Source: Nematostella vectensis
Taxonomy: Eukaryota > Cnidaria > Anthozoa > Actiniaria > Edwardsiidae
Direction: 5' to 3'
Assembly (NCBI RefSeq): GCF_932526225.1
Contig: NC_064041.1
Location: 7,934,313 to 7,998,312, forward strand
DNA: 64,000 bases
Below the pieces are notes generated by a model, which made no database searches, was not told the DNA's origin, and saw only the letters and a program-made list of their open reading frames with translations. Positions 34,687-45,989 of the stretch are shown in pieces. The translations under genes were made by a program, and so were the position numbers. Numbering within the stretch: the stretch's first letter is position 1; each line of letters opens with the position of its first letter.

Positions 34687-34805
34687 ATTTGTGACTGAAT
34701 GTCTACCAAAGTCAACAAGACTTTGGTAAACATTCAGTCACAAATCATTCACACAATCAATCACACTGATCATTGCGTGACAATGCTGTCACGCAATGAT
34801 CAGTG
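34687..34805. repeat. Two adjacent near-perfect hairpins inside the 4.4-kb element
   Basis: Hairpin 1: arms of 27 bp at 34687-34713 and 34719-34745 with one mismatch and a 5-base loop (aacaa). Hairpin 2: arms of 19 bp at 34764-34782 and 34787-34805, perfect, with a 4-base loop (atgc). Only 18 bases separate them. Confidence 0.9.
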
Positions 34806-36590
34806 AATTGTTCTTGTGTTGACCCCTGGTGTTGACTCACCTAGTACTTATTGTTTATAAAGAAAGCTGCTTTTTGAAATTATTATAAGCCATACATTTG
34901 ATTATGTACTACGAGGAACTTGTATTTTAGAAACAAGATGTTTAACAAAAAGATGGTGCAACGATTTACCGATGTGCACTACACTAATTTATCGATTTTG
35001 CACAAAGAAGATATTTAGGTCCAGTCGTTGAAAAGCGCAAGAAGGATGTATTAGATAGCAAGACAAGATCATGTTGAGCTTGTAACTAAATAGTTCAGTA
35101 GCCTTGAATGAAAAAAAAAAAAACGGCACTACTGGCACAAATGCGCTTTTTACTAAAATGTCGATTTGAAACTGACATTGTTGCAGTAACGTACATAATT
35201 TGTGACGGATATTTATTCGGATATTACCTTCAGTCAACACAGAACTTCATAACTTATATCTTCTATCATTTTAAAACATATAGGCTGCTAATTGTAGCCC
35301 AAGAATCATTACTGCAATATTTTTTAATGTGAAATTTTTTTTTTTAATGTGAAATTTTTTTTATGTACCAGAATCAATAAGTAGTAAGGTGATTAGAATA
35401 ATTTTTGTCGGAAAAAATACCAAGTCCCGAGAATTTTATTACGGATTTGTTAGGTTTGAAGATGAGTTTGAGTAATGGTATAAACAATTTGTGAAAAGAA
35501 AGTTGCGCATCGGAGATATTTGACACTGAAATGGAGCTATTTTGCCCGATCAGTGAAATCATGCGTGACATGGTAGACACGTTTAGCCCTTGATTGGCAC
35601 CTGTCACTCCAAATGATTTGAAACCTTGGTTGTGAATCAAGAAAGGATGGATCTTTACTCACATAAAACATTATGGAATTCCCTTGTAATCCGTGATCAG
35701 GAGTGGAGTCAACATTTCATGCTTATTTCAGGCGATTTTCCCGAATTTATGGCCAAAAACCAGGGGGGTGGTCATAACTCCCCCCGGATTATTCCAAAAT
35801 CTGAACCACTTCGGCAGTTTGAGTTGTTGGGTGGATACTTCAATCTTACCAAGTTTCATTAAAATCGGTGAGATGGCATGTATCACCCCTGCCTGGTACA
35901 CTCCTGGATGCACTCTTAATAAATACTCCAGTCGGGACGCAACACAAAAGTGTGAGGGAAGTTGCGGTGACCAGGGTCTTGGCCGTGTTTCTCTCTCGTT
36001 GTTGTGTCTGGGGTAACGCCTGGCGCCCCGTACTGTCTGTTCTGCAGTTTGAACTTGACAAAGATAGCTGCGTTGCAAAGACACATAACTGGAAGGGCAC
36101 AAGCGATCAAGTATCTATCAAAGATATTCAACATGTCAACAGAAATAAGCAGGGCTACAATAGCAGAGGAGAAACATAACCATTGTAACGCCATTCCAAA
36201 ATAGTACGGGTACATTCCTGCGACAAGATAACGAAATGGAAACATCGTCGCGAAGAACCGCTTAATGGTAATGATTAAAAGACCAAGTCCAGAACTCAGG
36301 CTAGCATATACCTGAAAGGCACTACACACGGTCTGATACTTTGTGACACAGTCTGGTACTTGGTGCGCTAAACACTGCGCGCGTATCGTGTCCGAGTGCT
36401 ATGAAGACGGCCAGGCAAACCGCCGCTATCCCACCAAGCGCATCGGCCAGCGCTAAGCTCGCGATAAAGTAAGCACTGCGCTTACGGAGAGTTCTGTTCG
36501 TAATAAACACAATGAGCGTTAGGACATTTGCCACAGCCGCTAGGGTACCTTCGCCCAAGATCACGGCGATAGCAATGGTGTTAGTGTGGG

Positions 36591-36962
36591 GCTTTCAAAA
36601 ATTCTCTCTCTACCCCTTAAGCTCATCTAAATATTTTAAAATTATAAAGTTCACCCAAACAAACCTAGAATATGCGTCGTGGACGAATTGTTAAAAGGAA
36701 AGTCAGGGATAAAGTATCAAGGAACTGTATTCTGGGTCCTCCACAGACTGTTCTCAACATAAAAAGGCACCATCTCAAGTTGAAAAATATTTTCGTGCCC
36801 TGTACTCGTAACCTTTTTACATAATTCCTTCTTCTTTATTTACCCCAAAAATAATAATGAAATAATATTTTGTACGTGGTATGTAATTAAATGGACTAAG
36901 GAAGGAAGATGTATGAAAATTTTTTAACCGTTTTAAAGGGTCATCGAATAATCTTCGACTAG
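36591..36962. other. Spacer shared by GPCR pseudogene copies
   Basis: Starts aaattctctctctacccctt and runs to ..ataatcttcgactagc. The same spacer follows P2 (43330-43870) and P3 (50015-50640), where it extends further before satellite begins. Here satellite cuts in earlier. A related segment lies at about 42280-42480. Confidence 0.8.
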
Positions 36963-39709
36963 CCCACACAGGTACCCCTAACAAACATGCCCCACACAGG
37001 TATCCCTTACAAACACACCCCAATCAGGTATCCCAAACAAGCACACCCACACACAGGTACCCCTCATAAACACACCCCACACAGTCACACCTCAAAAACA
37101 CTGCCCACACTGGTACCCCTCACAAACACATCCCACACACAGGTACCCCTCCCAAACACACCCCACACAGCTACCCCTCCCAACCCCCCCCCCCCCCACA
37201 CAGGTACCCCTCAAATACACACCCGACACAGGTATCCCTCAAATACACACCCGACACAGGTATCCCACAAAAACGCACCCCACACAGGTACCCCTCACAA
37301 ACACACCCAACACAGGAAACCTCAGAAACACACCCCACTTAGGTACCCCACACAAGTACACCCCACACAAGTACTCCTCATACCCACGCCCCACACAGGT
37401 ACCCCTAACAAACATGCCCCACACAGGTATCCCTTACAAACACACCCCACACAGGTATCCCAAACAAGCACACCCCACACAGGTACCCCTCATAAACACA
37501 CCTCACACAGTTACCCCTCACAAACACACCCCACAAAGGTACCCCTCCAAAACACACCCCACACAGGTACCCCTCCCAAACACACCCCACACAGGTACCC
37601 TTCCCAAACACACCCCACAGAGGTACTCCTCCCAAACACACCCCACACAGGTTTCGCCTCCCAAACACACACCACACAGGTACCCTTCTCAAACACACCC
37701 CACAGAAGTACCCCTCCCAAACACACCCCACACAGGTTTCGCCTCCCAAACACACCCCACACAGGTACCCCTCCTAAACACACCCCACACAGGTACCCCT
37801 CCCAAACACACCCCACACTTGTTTCCCCTCCCAAACACACCCCACACAGGTACCCCTCCCAAACACACCCCACACCAGTACCCCTCACAAACACACCCCA
37901 CACAGGTACCCTTCCCAAACACTCTCCACATAGGTACCCCTCCAAAACACACCCCACACAGTAACCCCTCAAAAACACACCCCACACAGGTACCCCTCAT
38001 AATCACACCCCACACAGGTACCCCTCACAAACACACCCCATACAGGTACCCCACACAAGCACACCCCACACAGGTACCCCTCATAAACACACCCCACACA
38101 GGTACCCCTCACAAACACACCCCACACAGGTACCCCACACAAGCACAACCCACACAGGTACCTCTCCAGACACACCCCACACATGTATCCTCAAAAACAC
38201 ACCAAACACAGGTACCCCTCCCAAACACACCCCACACAGTTACCCCTCAAAAACATACACGACACAGGTACCCCTCCCAAACACACCCCACACAGTTACC
38301 CCTCACAAACACGTCCCACACAGCTACCCCTCATAAACACGCAACACACAGGTTCCCCTCACAAACACACCCCACCCAGGTACCCCTCATAAACACACCA
38401 CACACAGGTTCCCCTCACAAACACCCTCACACAGTTACCCCTCCCAAACACTACCCACACAGTTACCCCACACAGGTCCCCCTCACAAACACACCTCACA
38501 CAGTTACCCCTGATAAACACACCTCACACAGGTACCCCTCACAAACAAACCTCACACAGGTACCCCTCACAAACACACCCGACACAGGTACCCCTCAAAT
38601 ACACACCCGACACAGGTGTCCCTCAAAAAGGCACCCCACACAAGTATCCCTCACAAACACACCCAACACAGGTTTCCCCTCCCAAACACTACCAACACAG
38701 TTACCCCACACAAGCACACCCCACACAGGTACCCCTCATAAACACGCACCACACAGGTATCCCTCACAAACACACCTCACACAGTTACCCCTCACAAACA
38801 CACCTCACACAGGTACCCCTCACAAACACAACTCACACAGGTATCCCTCAAAAACGCACCCCACAATGGTACCCCTCACAAACAAACCCATCACAGGAAA
38901 CCTCACAAACACACCCCACACAGGTACCCCACACAAACACCCTCACACAGTTACCCCTCCCAAACACTACCCACACAGTTACCCCACACAGGTACCCCTC
39001 ATAATCACACCCCACATAGGTTCCCCTCACAAACACACCTCACACAGTTACCCCTAACAAACACAGCTCACACAGGTACCCCTCACAAACACACCTAACA
39101 CAGGTACCCCTCACAAACACACCCGACACAGGTACCCCTCAAATATACACCCGACACAGGTATCCCTCAAAAACGCACCCCACAATGGTACCCCTCACAA
39201 ACACACCCAACACAGGTTTCCCCTCCCAAATACTACATACACAGTTACCCCACACAAGCACACCCCACACAGGTAACCCTCATAAACACGCCCCACACAG
39301 GTTCCCCTCACAAACACACCTCACACAGTTACCCCTAACAAACACACCTCACACAGGTACCCCTCACAAACACACCCCACACAGGTACCCCTCACAAACA
39401 CACCCCACACAAGTACTCCTCATAAACACACCCCACACAGGTAACCCAAACAAGCACACCCCACACAGGTACCCCTAATAAACACACCCCACACAGGTAC
39501 CCCTCACAAACACACCCCACACATGTATCCTCAAAAACACACCCCACACAGGTACCCCTCCCAAACACACCCCACACAGTTACCCCTCAAAAACACACAC
39601 GACACAGCTACCCCTCCCAAACACACCCCACACAGTTACCTCTCACAAACACGCCCCACACAGTCACACCTCAAAAACACTGCCCACACAGGTACCCCTC
39701 ACAAACACA
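36963..39709. repeat. 28-bp satellite, block 1
   Basis: About 98 tandem copies of a 28-bp unit (cacacaggtacccctcccaa plus acacaccc). Variants include ctcaca/ctcata/ctcaaa for ctccca, and gttacc or gaaacc for ggtacc. Most units carry GGTACC. The unit has few stops, so open frames of hundreds of codons appear on both strands, repeating every 28 residues; they are not considered genes. A C-run interrupts near 37183-37197. Confidence 0.97.
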
Positions 39710-40034
39710 ATGTTATTTCCAAACCAGTGGGAGTGGGAAGCAAATACAAATAGTCTGTTGCTATAAATTCAAGCAAGATCAGTATGAATGTCGAAACCTA
39801 TGTTTAACAATCGAAACATCTTTTTGGCTCGGGTGGGGTGGCTGGTGGTGGAGAAATATATAAGCCCCTTCTGGTCATTTTCTTAGAAGTTTTGAAAATA
39901 TTAGGAGGAAAGCCGTCCCCAAAGCCCCTTTCATTGCTACGGCCCTGACAATAAAGACTGATTTTCTCTTGCGACGTCATATTTAATTATTGAACATTTC
40001 ATTTGATACATGTTTATACTTCGCCCCTCAGCCT
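39710..40034. other. Conserved 3' flank of GPCR copies
   Basis: Sequence from ttatttccaaaccagtggga through gtggggtggctggtggtgga to ..catttcatttgatacatg precedes the receptor stop codons. It recurs at about 45783-45989, 56019-56345, 59200-59525 and, without satellite beside it, 48920-49317. On the minus strand a variant ATTAAA signal lies where copy B has AATAAA. Confidence 0.8.
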
Positions 40035-41126
40035 TTACAGAGAGGTGGTGACGGGGCAAGATGATAACGACGGGACCTCTGCTTGAGAGCTTTCCTGGCA
40101 AATGTCGCGGTTCAGTACAGCTCTAGAAGTGTTTTCTTGTGGGTTCTTGGTCCTGGCCACACATTTCCTTCGGACCACGATTGGGCTAGGACAAACATCG
40201 CGGCTCAGTACAACTTTAGAAGGAGTGTCTTGAAGGTTGTTGGTTCTGGCGACACGTTCGCCTCTTACCACAAATGGACCATTTGTTGGGTGCAATTGAA
40301 CACGTGAACAACACAGGAACTTAACGAGAGCCTTTTTAAAGCCGTCCATTCTGAGTGTGAAAATCACAGGGTTAACCAGTGAATTAGCGAACCTTATACA
40401 GTAGCAAGCTAGCACCACATGGGCCTCGGTGTTTCTAAAATCAGTGACAAATATTACAGTCGGGACGCAACACAAAAGTGTGAGCGAAGTTGCGGTGACC
40501 AGGGTCTTGGCCATGTTTTTCTCTCGTTGTTGTGTCTGGGGTAACGCCTGGCGCCCGTGCTGTCTGTTCTGCAGTTTGAACTTGACAAAGATAGCAGCAT
40601 AGCAAAGACAGATAACGGGAAGTGTACAAGCGATCAAGTATTTAACGAAGATATTAAGCACGTCAGCAGAAATAAATAGGGCTACAATAGCAGAGGAGGA
40701 ACATAACAATTGGAACGCAAAACCAAAAAAGTATGGGTACATTCTTGAGACACGATAACGAAAAGGGAACATCGTAGCGAAAAATCGCTCAATGGCAATG
40801 ATCAAAAGACCAAGTCCTGAACTCACTGTAGCATATACCTGAAAGGCACTACACGCGAATGAGTCTGGTACTTGGTGCGCTAACACTGCGCGCGTGTCGT
40901 GTCCGAGTGATATGAAGACGGCCAGGCAAATCGCCGCTATCCCAACTAGCGCATCGGCCAGCGCTAAGCTCGCGATGAAGTAAGCACTGCGCTTACGGAG
41001 AGTTCTGTTCGTAATAAACACAATGAGTGTTAGGACATTTGCCACAGCTGCAAGGGTACCCTCGCCCAAGAACACAACGATAGCAATGGTGTTAGTGTTG
41101 GGCTTCCCACTCGTTGTTCCTGACAT
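40035..41126 (-). CDS. Intronless class A (rhodopsin-like) GPCR, copy A
   Basis: 363 residues, seven hydrophobic segments: TM1 about 15-39 (N30), TM2 50-72 (SLALAD, D58), TM3 93-112 ending ERF (113-115), TM4 131-152, TM5 163-182, TM6 207-227 (LLCCVP, with C in place of the usual W), TM7 236-257 (NSLVNPVIF, the NPxxY position). Helix 8 is FKKALVKF followed by LCC, a probable palmitoylation site. The second extracellular loop is very short, as in melanocortin/adenosine-type receptors. The C-tail has two 31-residue tandem repeats (about 284-343). Class A receptors couple extracellular ligands to G proteins at the plasma membrane; the ligand is unknown. The start ATG is shared with copy B and preceded by an almost identical 5' flank. 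Copy A differs from B in NPVIF versus NPVVY. Confidence 0.9.
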   Translation of the reverse strand: MSGTTSGKPNTNTIAIVVFLGEGTLAAVANVLTLIVFITNRTLRKRSAYFIASLALADALVGIAAICLAVFISLGHDTRAVLAHQVPDSFACSAFQVYATVSSGLGLLIIAIERFFATMFPFRYRVSRMYPYFFGFAFQLLCSSSAIVALFISADVLNIFVKYLIACTLPVICLCYAAIFVKFKLQNRQHGRQALPQTQQREKNMAKTLVTATSLTLLCCVPTVIFVTDFRNTEAHVVLACYCIRFANSLVNPVIFTLRMDGFKKALVKFLCCSRVQLHPTNGPFVVRGERVARTNNLQDTPSKVVLSRDVCPSPIVVRRKCVARTKNPQENTSRAVLNRDICQESSQAEVPSLSSCPVTTSL

Positions 41127-42621
41127 CGCGGCTAGTGTTTATGGCTGAAGCCCCACAGTGCTAGTACTAGTTATAAGCAAAATCTATCGCCGTTACGCCC
41201 CCTTCGTAACCTAGGTGGCTTGTTTGCTTGCATGCGTGTCCCGTTAAGTACTGTTTTTCGTAATTATTTCATGTGTGCCCCTTAGGAAGACCCAATAGGA
41301 GTAAAGAGGAAGTGAAACTTGACCATTCTCTCTCCTGTTTTTTTAAGAAAAGTAAATAAATCTTATAATAACGTTACACGGTGAAATTATTACCATTGAT
41401 GTTTCTATGTTTTTCTTTAAGTAACTCAATGGTAAATTTGACTCAAGTCTTAAACGACGATTGGAAAAAAAGTATTCATTTCATAGGTATTCTTTGATAG
41501 CTCAGTATTTTAAGATATTGCTGATAAAAAAATTTAAATTTCACAGATAATCGAGTTTGTGCTATTCTCGTCATTTCGTTCTCGTGATTGCAAGTGTGTT
41601 GACAAGTGCACTTCTATCGTGATCAATGGAACGTTTTCGCTAAATGAGTAGTATTCAACTTTCATCTCGGGAATATCTTGTTCGAAAACACGATAATACG
41701 AATATCATAAAGCTTTTAATTTTGCAATGTTTTGGGATACCCTATAAAGTTCCGTATGTTGAGTCCACCGCAATCTGAACGGACTAAAGCGATTTGCTAA
41801 TGGTAGCTATCGGAGTATTCAAAGAAAGGGTTGAAGGAAAACCCTCGAAAGCCAAACAATGAAAGGAGGCAGAGCCATTTTACATTAGTGCTAACATTAT
41901 TAAAGTTTAAGGTCATTCAATTCTGTTTTCACCGGCTTGATCAATGGGAAAAACTACAATAATGTTCTAATGAATCTTACCTCGGTCACTCACGCACCTT
42001 GGACCAGTGACCATCCCGCAGCTTTAATATGTCGTGTGCAGTTTTACTAGTAGTAGCTTTATTTTAAGATGGTCCTAAAAAAATTAGATACGCTTTCAAA
42101 CCTGTAGCACTTCGTAAAATGCAATCAAATTGAAATAATTATAATAAGTAATAACAAAAAATAAAATACTGATAGTGAAAAAGATAAAGAAAAAAACGTT
42201 ATCGCGCATTACGGATTTCCGCTTTTTCAATATTTTAGTTCGCCAGGGTTTGTTTCATAATTTCTTGGCTGTCCTCTAAATGTTATACCCATCAAGCTCA
42301 TTTAGATATTTTGGAGTAAAAAACTTGATCGCAACAAACCTAGTATTTGCATTGTGGACAGAATTGTGAGAAAAAAAGTCAGTGATTAAGTATTCCGGAA
42401 ACTGTATTCTGGGTCCTCAACAGACTGTTCTCAACATAAAAAAACAGCGTTTTCAGTTGAGAATATTTTTCGTGCACTGAACTCGTATACCTTGTGCCAT
42501 CCATTTCTTTTTCTTTGGCGAGGAGGATAATTGAATAACTAGTTTTGCTACACCATATAATGATATCAGGGTTTGGACTAGCGACAAAAATTAACTGACT
42601 TAAAAGGTAACTGACTACCGA
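41127..42621. other. 5' flank of GPCR copy A
   Basis: Near-identical to 47082-48240 upstream of copy B, except that about 350 bases (about 42000-42350) are present only here. A TTATAA string on the minus strand (about 41170) lies some 45 bases before the ATG in both copies and could be a TATA element. Minus-strand open frames at 42379-42654 and 47990-48331 are the same sequence and resemble no known protein. Confidence 0.6.
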
Positions 42622-43330
42622 CTTGGGCTTCGGTGTTTCTAAAATCATTAACAAATACTACTGTCGGGACGTAACCCAAAAGTGAGAGGAAGGTTGCGGT
42701 GACCAGGGCATTGGCCATGTTTTTCTCTCGTTGTTGTGTCTGGGGTAACGCCTGGCGCCCCGTACTGTCTGTTCTGCAGTTTGAACTTGACAAAGATAGC
42801 TGCGTAGCAAAGACACATAACGGGAAGGGCACAAGCGATCAAGTATTTAACGAAGATATTAAACACGTCAACAGAAATAAGCAGGGCTACAATAGCAGAG
42901 GAGAAACATAACCATTGGAACGCGATTCCAAAACAGTACGGGTACATTCCTGCGACAAGATAACGAAATGGGAACATCGTCGCGAAGAACCGCTTAATGG
43001 TAATGATTAAAAGACCAAGTCCAGAACTCAGGCTAGCATATACCTGAAAGGCACTACACACGGTCTGATACTTGGTGACACAGTCTGGTACTTGGTGCGC
43101 TAAACACTGCGCCAGTATCGTGTCCGAGTGCTATGAAGACGGCCAGGCAAACCGCCGCTATCCCAACAAGCGCATCGGCCAGCGCTAAGCTCGCGATAGA
43201 GTAAGCACTGCGCTTACGGAGAGTTCTGTTCGTAATAAACACAATGAGCGTTAGGACATTTGCCACAGCCGCAAGGGTACCTTCGCCCAAGATCACGGCG
43301 ATAGCAATGGTGTTAGTGTGGGGCTTTCCA
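42622..43330 (-). pseudogene. GPCR pseudogene P2, truncated after TM6
   Basis: TM1-TM2 frame 43296-43054 (GTLAAVANVLTLIVF, SLALADALVG) is broken by the same extra bases in loop 1 as P1 and P3. TM3-TM5 continues at 43061-42648 with IKRFFATMFPFRY. The sequence changes to the gene-A upstream spacer just after FRNTEAQVG, so TM7 and the C-tail are missing. The intact-gene start codon is absent. Confidence 0.85.
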
Positions 43331-43877
43331 AAATTCTCTCTCTACCCCTAAGCTCATCTAAATATTTTTAAATTATAAAGTTCACCAAACAAACCTAGAA
43401 TATGCGTCGTGGACGAATTGTTAAAAGGAAAGTCAGGGATAAAGTATCAAGGAACTGTATTCTGGGTCCTCCACAGACTGTTCTCAACATAAAAAGGCAC
43501 CATCTCGAGTTGAAAAATATTTTCGTGCCCTGTACTCGTAATTAAATAGACTAAGGAAGGAAGATGTATGAAAATTTTTTAACCGTTTTTAAGGGTCATC
43601 GAATAATCTTCGACTAGCACTTCCGATGCGAGGACCGCTGTTTTTGTACGGAACTCAGTCATTTTAATTGCAAAAATTCGCACAAAGAGTATTTTAATTT
43701 GTTATGCCCTTTTTTGATCCTGAGCTTTAAGATAAAGTACGCGAGCCGTTTTCGGCGAGTGATATTAATCCCAAATTCTACTTGGAACCCATATTATAAC
43801 ATTTTTCTGATATAAATGCGCATAATTGAGAGAGCGAGTGCGTCCAAAATCGCAAAAGTACCAGCTTCAAAACAACC
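43331..43877. other. Spacer between P2 and satellite block 2
   Basis: Matches 36591-36962 and 50015-50640. It shares with the latter the stretch cttccgatgcgaggaccgct through ..agagagcgagtgcgtccaaa before satellite starts. Confidence 0.8.
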
Positions 43878-45783
43878 CCCATGTTGTTACCCCTCCCAAA
43901 CACACCCCACACATGTACCCCTCCCAAACACACCTTACAGAGGTACCCCTCCCAAACACACCCCACACAGATACCCCTCCCAAACACACCCCACAGAGGT
44001 ACCCCTCCCAAACACACCGCACACAGGTACCCCTCACAAACACACCCGACACAGGTACCCCTCGCAAACACACCCGACACAGGTACCCCTCCCAAACACA
44101 CCCCACAGAGGTACCCCTCCCAAACACACCCCACACAGGTTTCGCCTCCCAAACACACCCCACACAGGTACCCCTCCCAAACACACCCCACACAGGTTTA
44201 CCCTCCCAAACACACCCCATACAGGTACCCCTCCCAAACACACCCCACAGAGGTACCCCTCCCAATCACACCCAACACAGGCACCCCTCACAAACACACC
44301 CCACAGAGGTACCCCTCCAAAACACACCCCACACAGGTACCTCTCCCAAACACGCCCCACACAGGTACCCCTGCCAAACACACCCCACACAGGTACCCCT
44401 CATAAACACACCCCATACAGGTACCCCTCACAAACACACCCCATACAGGTACCCCACACAAGCACACCCCACACAGAAACCCCTCATAAACACACCCCAC
44501 ACAGGTACCCCTCACAAACACACCCCACACAGGTACCCCACACAAGCACACCCCACACAGGTACCCCTCACAAACACACCCCACACATGTATCCTCAAAA
44601 CCACACCCCACACAGGTATCCCTCCCAAACACACCTCACACAGTTACCCCTCAAAAACACACACGACACAGCTACCCCTTCCAAACACACCCCACACAGT
44701 TACCCCTCACAAACACGCCCCACACAGCTACCTCAAATAAACAGGCCCCACACAGGTACCCCTCATAAACACACCCCACACAGGTTCCCCTCACAAACAC
44801 ACCTCACACAGTTACCCCTCACAAACACACCCCACACGGGTTTCCCCTCCCAAACACTACCCACACCGTTACCCCTCCCAGACACACCCAACACAGGTTT
44901 CCTCTCCCAAACACACCCCACACAGGTACCCCTCCCAAACACACCCCACACAGGTACCCCTCCCAAACACACCCCACACAGGTACCCCTCCCAAACAAAC
45001 CCCACACAGGTACCCTTCCCAAACACACCTTACAGAGGTACCCCTCCCAAACACACCCCACACAGGTTTCGCCTCCCAAACACACCCCACAGAGGTACCC
45101 CTCCCAAACACACCCCACACAGGTACCCCTCCCAAACACACCCCACACAAGTTTCCCCTCCCAAACAGACCTCACACAGGTACCCCTCCCAAACACACCC
45201 CACACAGGTACCCCTCACAAACATACCCCACAGAGGTACCCTTCCCAAACACACCCCACACAGGTACCCCTCCCAAACACACCCCACACAGTAACCCCTC
45301 AAAAACACACCCCACATAGGTACCTTTCATAAACACACCCCACACAGATACCCCTCACAAACACACCCCATACAGATACCCCACACAAGCACACCCCACA
45401 CAGGTACCCCTCATAAACACACCCCACACAGGTACCCCTCCCTAACACACCCCACACAGTAACCCCTCAAAAACACACCCCACACAGGTACCCCTCCCAA
45501 ACACACCCCACACAGTTACCCCTCACAAACACGCCCCACACAGCTACCCCTCATAAGCACGCAACACACAGGTTCCCCTCACAAACACACCCCACACAGG
45601 TACCCCTCATAAACACACCCCACACAGGTATCCCTCAAAAACGCACCCCACACAGGTACCCCTCACAAACACACCTAACATAGGAAACCTCACAAACACA
45701 CCCCACAGAAGTACACCCCACACAAGTACTCCTCATAAACACGCCCCACACAGGTACCCCTCACAAACACACCCCACCCAGGT
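43878..45783. repeat. 28-bp satellite, block 2
   Basis: About 68 copies of the same 28-bp unit as block 1, ending where the GPCR-B 3' flank begins (gtatcgggtggggtggcggg). Open frames on both strands (up to 492 codons) are repeat artefacts. Confidence 0.97.
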
Positions 45784-45989
45784 ATCGGGTGGGGTGGCGG
45801 GTGGTGGAGAAATATATACGCCCCTTCTGGTCATTTTCTTAGAAGTTTTGAAAATATTAGGAAGAAAGCCGTCCCCAAAGCCCCTTTCATTGCTACGGCC
45901 CTGACAATAAAGACTGATTTTCTCTTGCGACGTCATATTTATTTTTGAACATTTCATTTGATACATGTTTATACTTCGCCCCTCAGCCT

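Larger units (their letters stand above)
31502..35915. mobile_element. 4.4-kb DNA transposon with TTAA target duplication and ~0.5-kb inverted arms
   Basis: Left tip GAGTGTATCCAGGAGTG and right tip CACTCCTGGATGCACTC are inverted copies. TTAA flanks both (31498-31501 and 35916-35919). The arms (about 31502-32030 and 35390-35915) are long, nearly identical inverted repeats, shown by the same 78-codon open frame in each in opposite orientation. The site was a GPCR gene, whose intact paralogs carry a single TTAA there. The interior has a decayed ORF region (32640-33750) and two strong hairpins (34687-34805). TTAA duplications are known for piggyBac and Kolobok; the superfamily of this element is not established. 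Confidence 0.85.
31150..36590 (-). pseudogene. GPCR pseudogene P1, split by a 4.4-kb transposon
   Basis: The minus strand carries the N-terminal two thirds at 36590-35916 and the C-terminal third at 31501-31150, separated by the element at 31502-35915 with TTAA on both sides. Joining the flanks recovers the sequence found uninterrupted in the intact copies. The 5' piece has TM1-TM2 (GTLAAVANVLTLIVF, SLALADALGG), then a frameshift in the first extracellular loop (extra bases near 36330-36375), then TM3 with IKRFFATMFPFRY, where K replaces the acidic residue of E/DRY. The 3' piece has ANSLVNPVVYTLRMDGFKK and two C-tail repeat units. The native start (MSGTTSGK in the intact genes) is absent. Confidence 0.85.

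Noticed and set aside
35626-35862. 78-codon frame present both at 31791-31555 (-) and 35626-35862 (+) as a conserved protein
   Set aside because: It is the inverted arm of the 4.4-kb element. The identity reflects the inverted repeat, and the frame has no known domain.
36987-39057. Long Pro/Thr/His-rich (+) and Cys/Gly/Val-rich (-) open frames, also at 43.8-45.3, 50.5-52.1 and 57-63.8 kb
   Set aside because: All are readings of the 28-bp satellite in different frames. They start and stop at variant units and are open on both strands at once.
40083-40307. Plus-strand 74-codon frame repeated opposite each GPCR tail
   Set aside because: Antisense shadow of the receptor C-tail, conserved only because the receptor is duplicated.
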